Below are positions 63,526 through 64,000 of a DNA stretch of 64,000 nt, one piece after another (positions within the stretch are counted from its first letter, which is position 1; the number at the start of each line of letters is the position of its first letter). The notes under the pieces were generated by a model that did not search any database, had not been told where the DNA came from, and worked only from the letters and a program-made list of their open reading frames with translations. The stretch covers positions 4,586,001-4,650,000 of the forward strand of contig NZ_CP146343.1 of assembly GCF_037055275.1 (NCBI RefSeq), written 5' to 3'. This DNA is from Pseudomonas sp. ML2-2023-3 (lineage in GTDB: Bacteria > Pseudomonadota > Gammaproteobacteria > Pseudomonadales > Pseudomonadaceae). The translations under genes were made by a program, and so were the position numbers.

Positions 63526-64000
63526 TTAAACCGCCACGACTCGTACGCTGGCACCTTCGCCAACGCCCAGTGCTTCGGCCGCTTCCAGATCCAGCGTGAC
63601 CGGCTTGCCCGGTGCCCAATCCAGCTCCAGCAACACCGCGCGGTAATCCTGCAACTGGGCATTGGCCACCAGGTACTGGCGACCGCCACCTTTGCTCAGC
63701 GTGCCGATCTTGACCGGCACCACACGGCTTTGGGCGATCGAGCGAATACCCGAAACCCGCGCATGCAGGGTTGGGCCGCCGTCGAAAATATCGATGTAAT
63801 GATCGGTCTCGAAGCCTTCGCGCATCAGGATGTCGAAGGTAATCTGCGCCCGCGGATGAACCTGCCCCATGGCTTCCTGGGCAGTGTCTGGCAGCAGCGG
63901 CACGTAAATCGGGTAATGGGGCATCAGCTCGGCGAGGAAGGTGCGGCTTTTGAGCCCGCACAGGCGCTCGGCGGCGGCATAGTTCAAGTCGAAGAAGTTG
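63526..64000 (-). CDS. aruF: Arginine/ornithine N-succinyltransferase, alpha subunit, C-terminal part
   Basis: The gene enters from the right edge; about 157 C-terminal residues are present. They parallel the end of AruG: NYAAAERLCGLKSRTFLAELMPHYPIYVPLLPD, DHYIDIFDGGPTLHARV, and end GASVRVVAV. Order aruF-aruG-astD-astB-astE is the Pseudomonas arrangement. The gap to aruG is 55 bases. Upstream control (ArgR in relatives) would lie outside the window. Confidence 0.93.
   Translation of the reverse strand, partial: NFFDLNYAAAERLCGLKSRTFLAELMPHYPIYVPLLPDTAQEAMGQVHPRAQITFDILMREGFETDHYIDIFDGGPTLHARVSGIRSIAQSRVVPVKIGTLSKGGGRQYLVANAQLQDYRAVLLELDWAPGKPVTLDLEAAEALGVGEGASVRVVAV

Overview
The window looks like chromosome of a fluorescent-group Pseudomonas (gammaproteobacterium). 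Pointers are the succinyltransferase arginine operon in its Pseudomonas order (aruF-aruG-astD-astB-small ORF-astE), the alaS-lysC-rsmA-tRNA block, AmrZ, a two-ATP-cone class Ia NrdA, the flgBCDE/cheRV/flgAMN flagellar block with sigma-54 and sigma-28 promoters, and many copies of two Pseudomonas-type REP families (GTGGGAGCGGGCTTGCTC... and GTAGTCGCTGCCG...).

Layout. 0-6 kb: start of a DJ-1/PfpI gene, a methyltransferase, a lemA-TPM-TPM membrane cluster and a periplasmic beta-glucosidase (bglX). 6-11 kb: nrdA behind a long leader with two NrdR-like boxes exactly 31 bp apart, then a cytosine deaminase; nrdB is not in the window. 11-19 kb: flagellar and chemotaxis genes (flgEDCB, cheR, cheV on the minus strand; flgA, flgM, flgN and a YcgR/PilZ brake on the plus strand). 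19-25 kb: an MFS transporter, a glutamine-synthetase-like enzyme, a histidine acid phosphatase and a RocR-like REC-EAL protein.

25.5-33.3 kb: an apparently complete non-phosphorylating L-fucose operon (mutarotase, L-fucose dehydrogenase, fuconolactonase, fuconate dehydratase, keto-deoxy-fuconate dehydrogenase, FAH-family hydrolase, FucP-like permease, second MFS). It diverges from a FadR-type regulator, with two identical 15-bp candidate operators between them. 33.8-44.5 kb: a second sugar-acid cluster with a paralogous SDR-FAH pair, a DenD-like dehydrogenase, two MFS transporters, a GarR-like reductase, an IlvD/Edd dehydratase, a XylX-like FAH protein and a LysR regulator. It looks like a catabolic route for an aldonic acid that cannot be named from sequence alone.

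44.5-51.7 kb: tRNA-Arg(CCT), an NCS1 permease with an Asp/Glu/hydantoin-racemase relative, a sigma-54-driven pair of very small membrane proteins, amrZ, mgtE, four tRNA-Arg(ACG) genes in an exact 147-bp tandem repeat, tRNA-Ser(GCT) and rsmA. 51.8-64 kb: lysC, alaS, ltaE, an FMN riboswitch with a ribH-type lumazine synthase, and the arginine succinyltransferase operon running off the right edge.

The best candidates for something not yet described are the second sugar-acid cluster with its duplicated SDR-FAH module, and the small-protein operon behind a sigma-54 promoter and two palindromes. All functional statements rest on reading motifs and gene context by eye; no database search was run.
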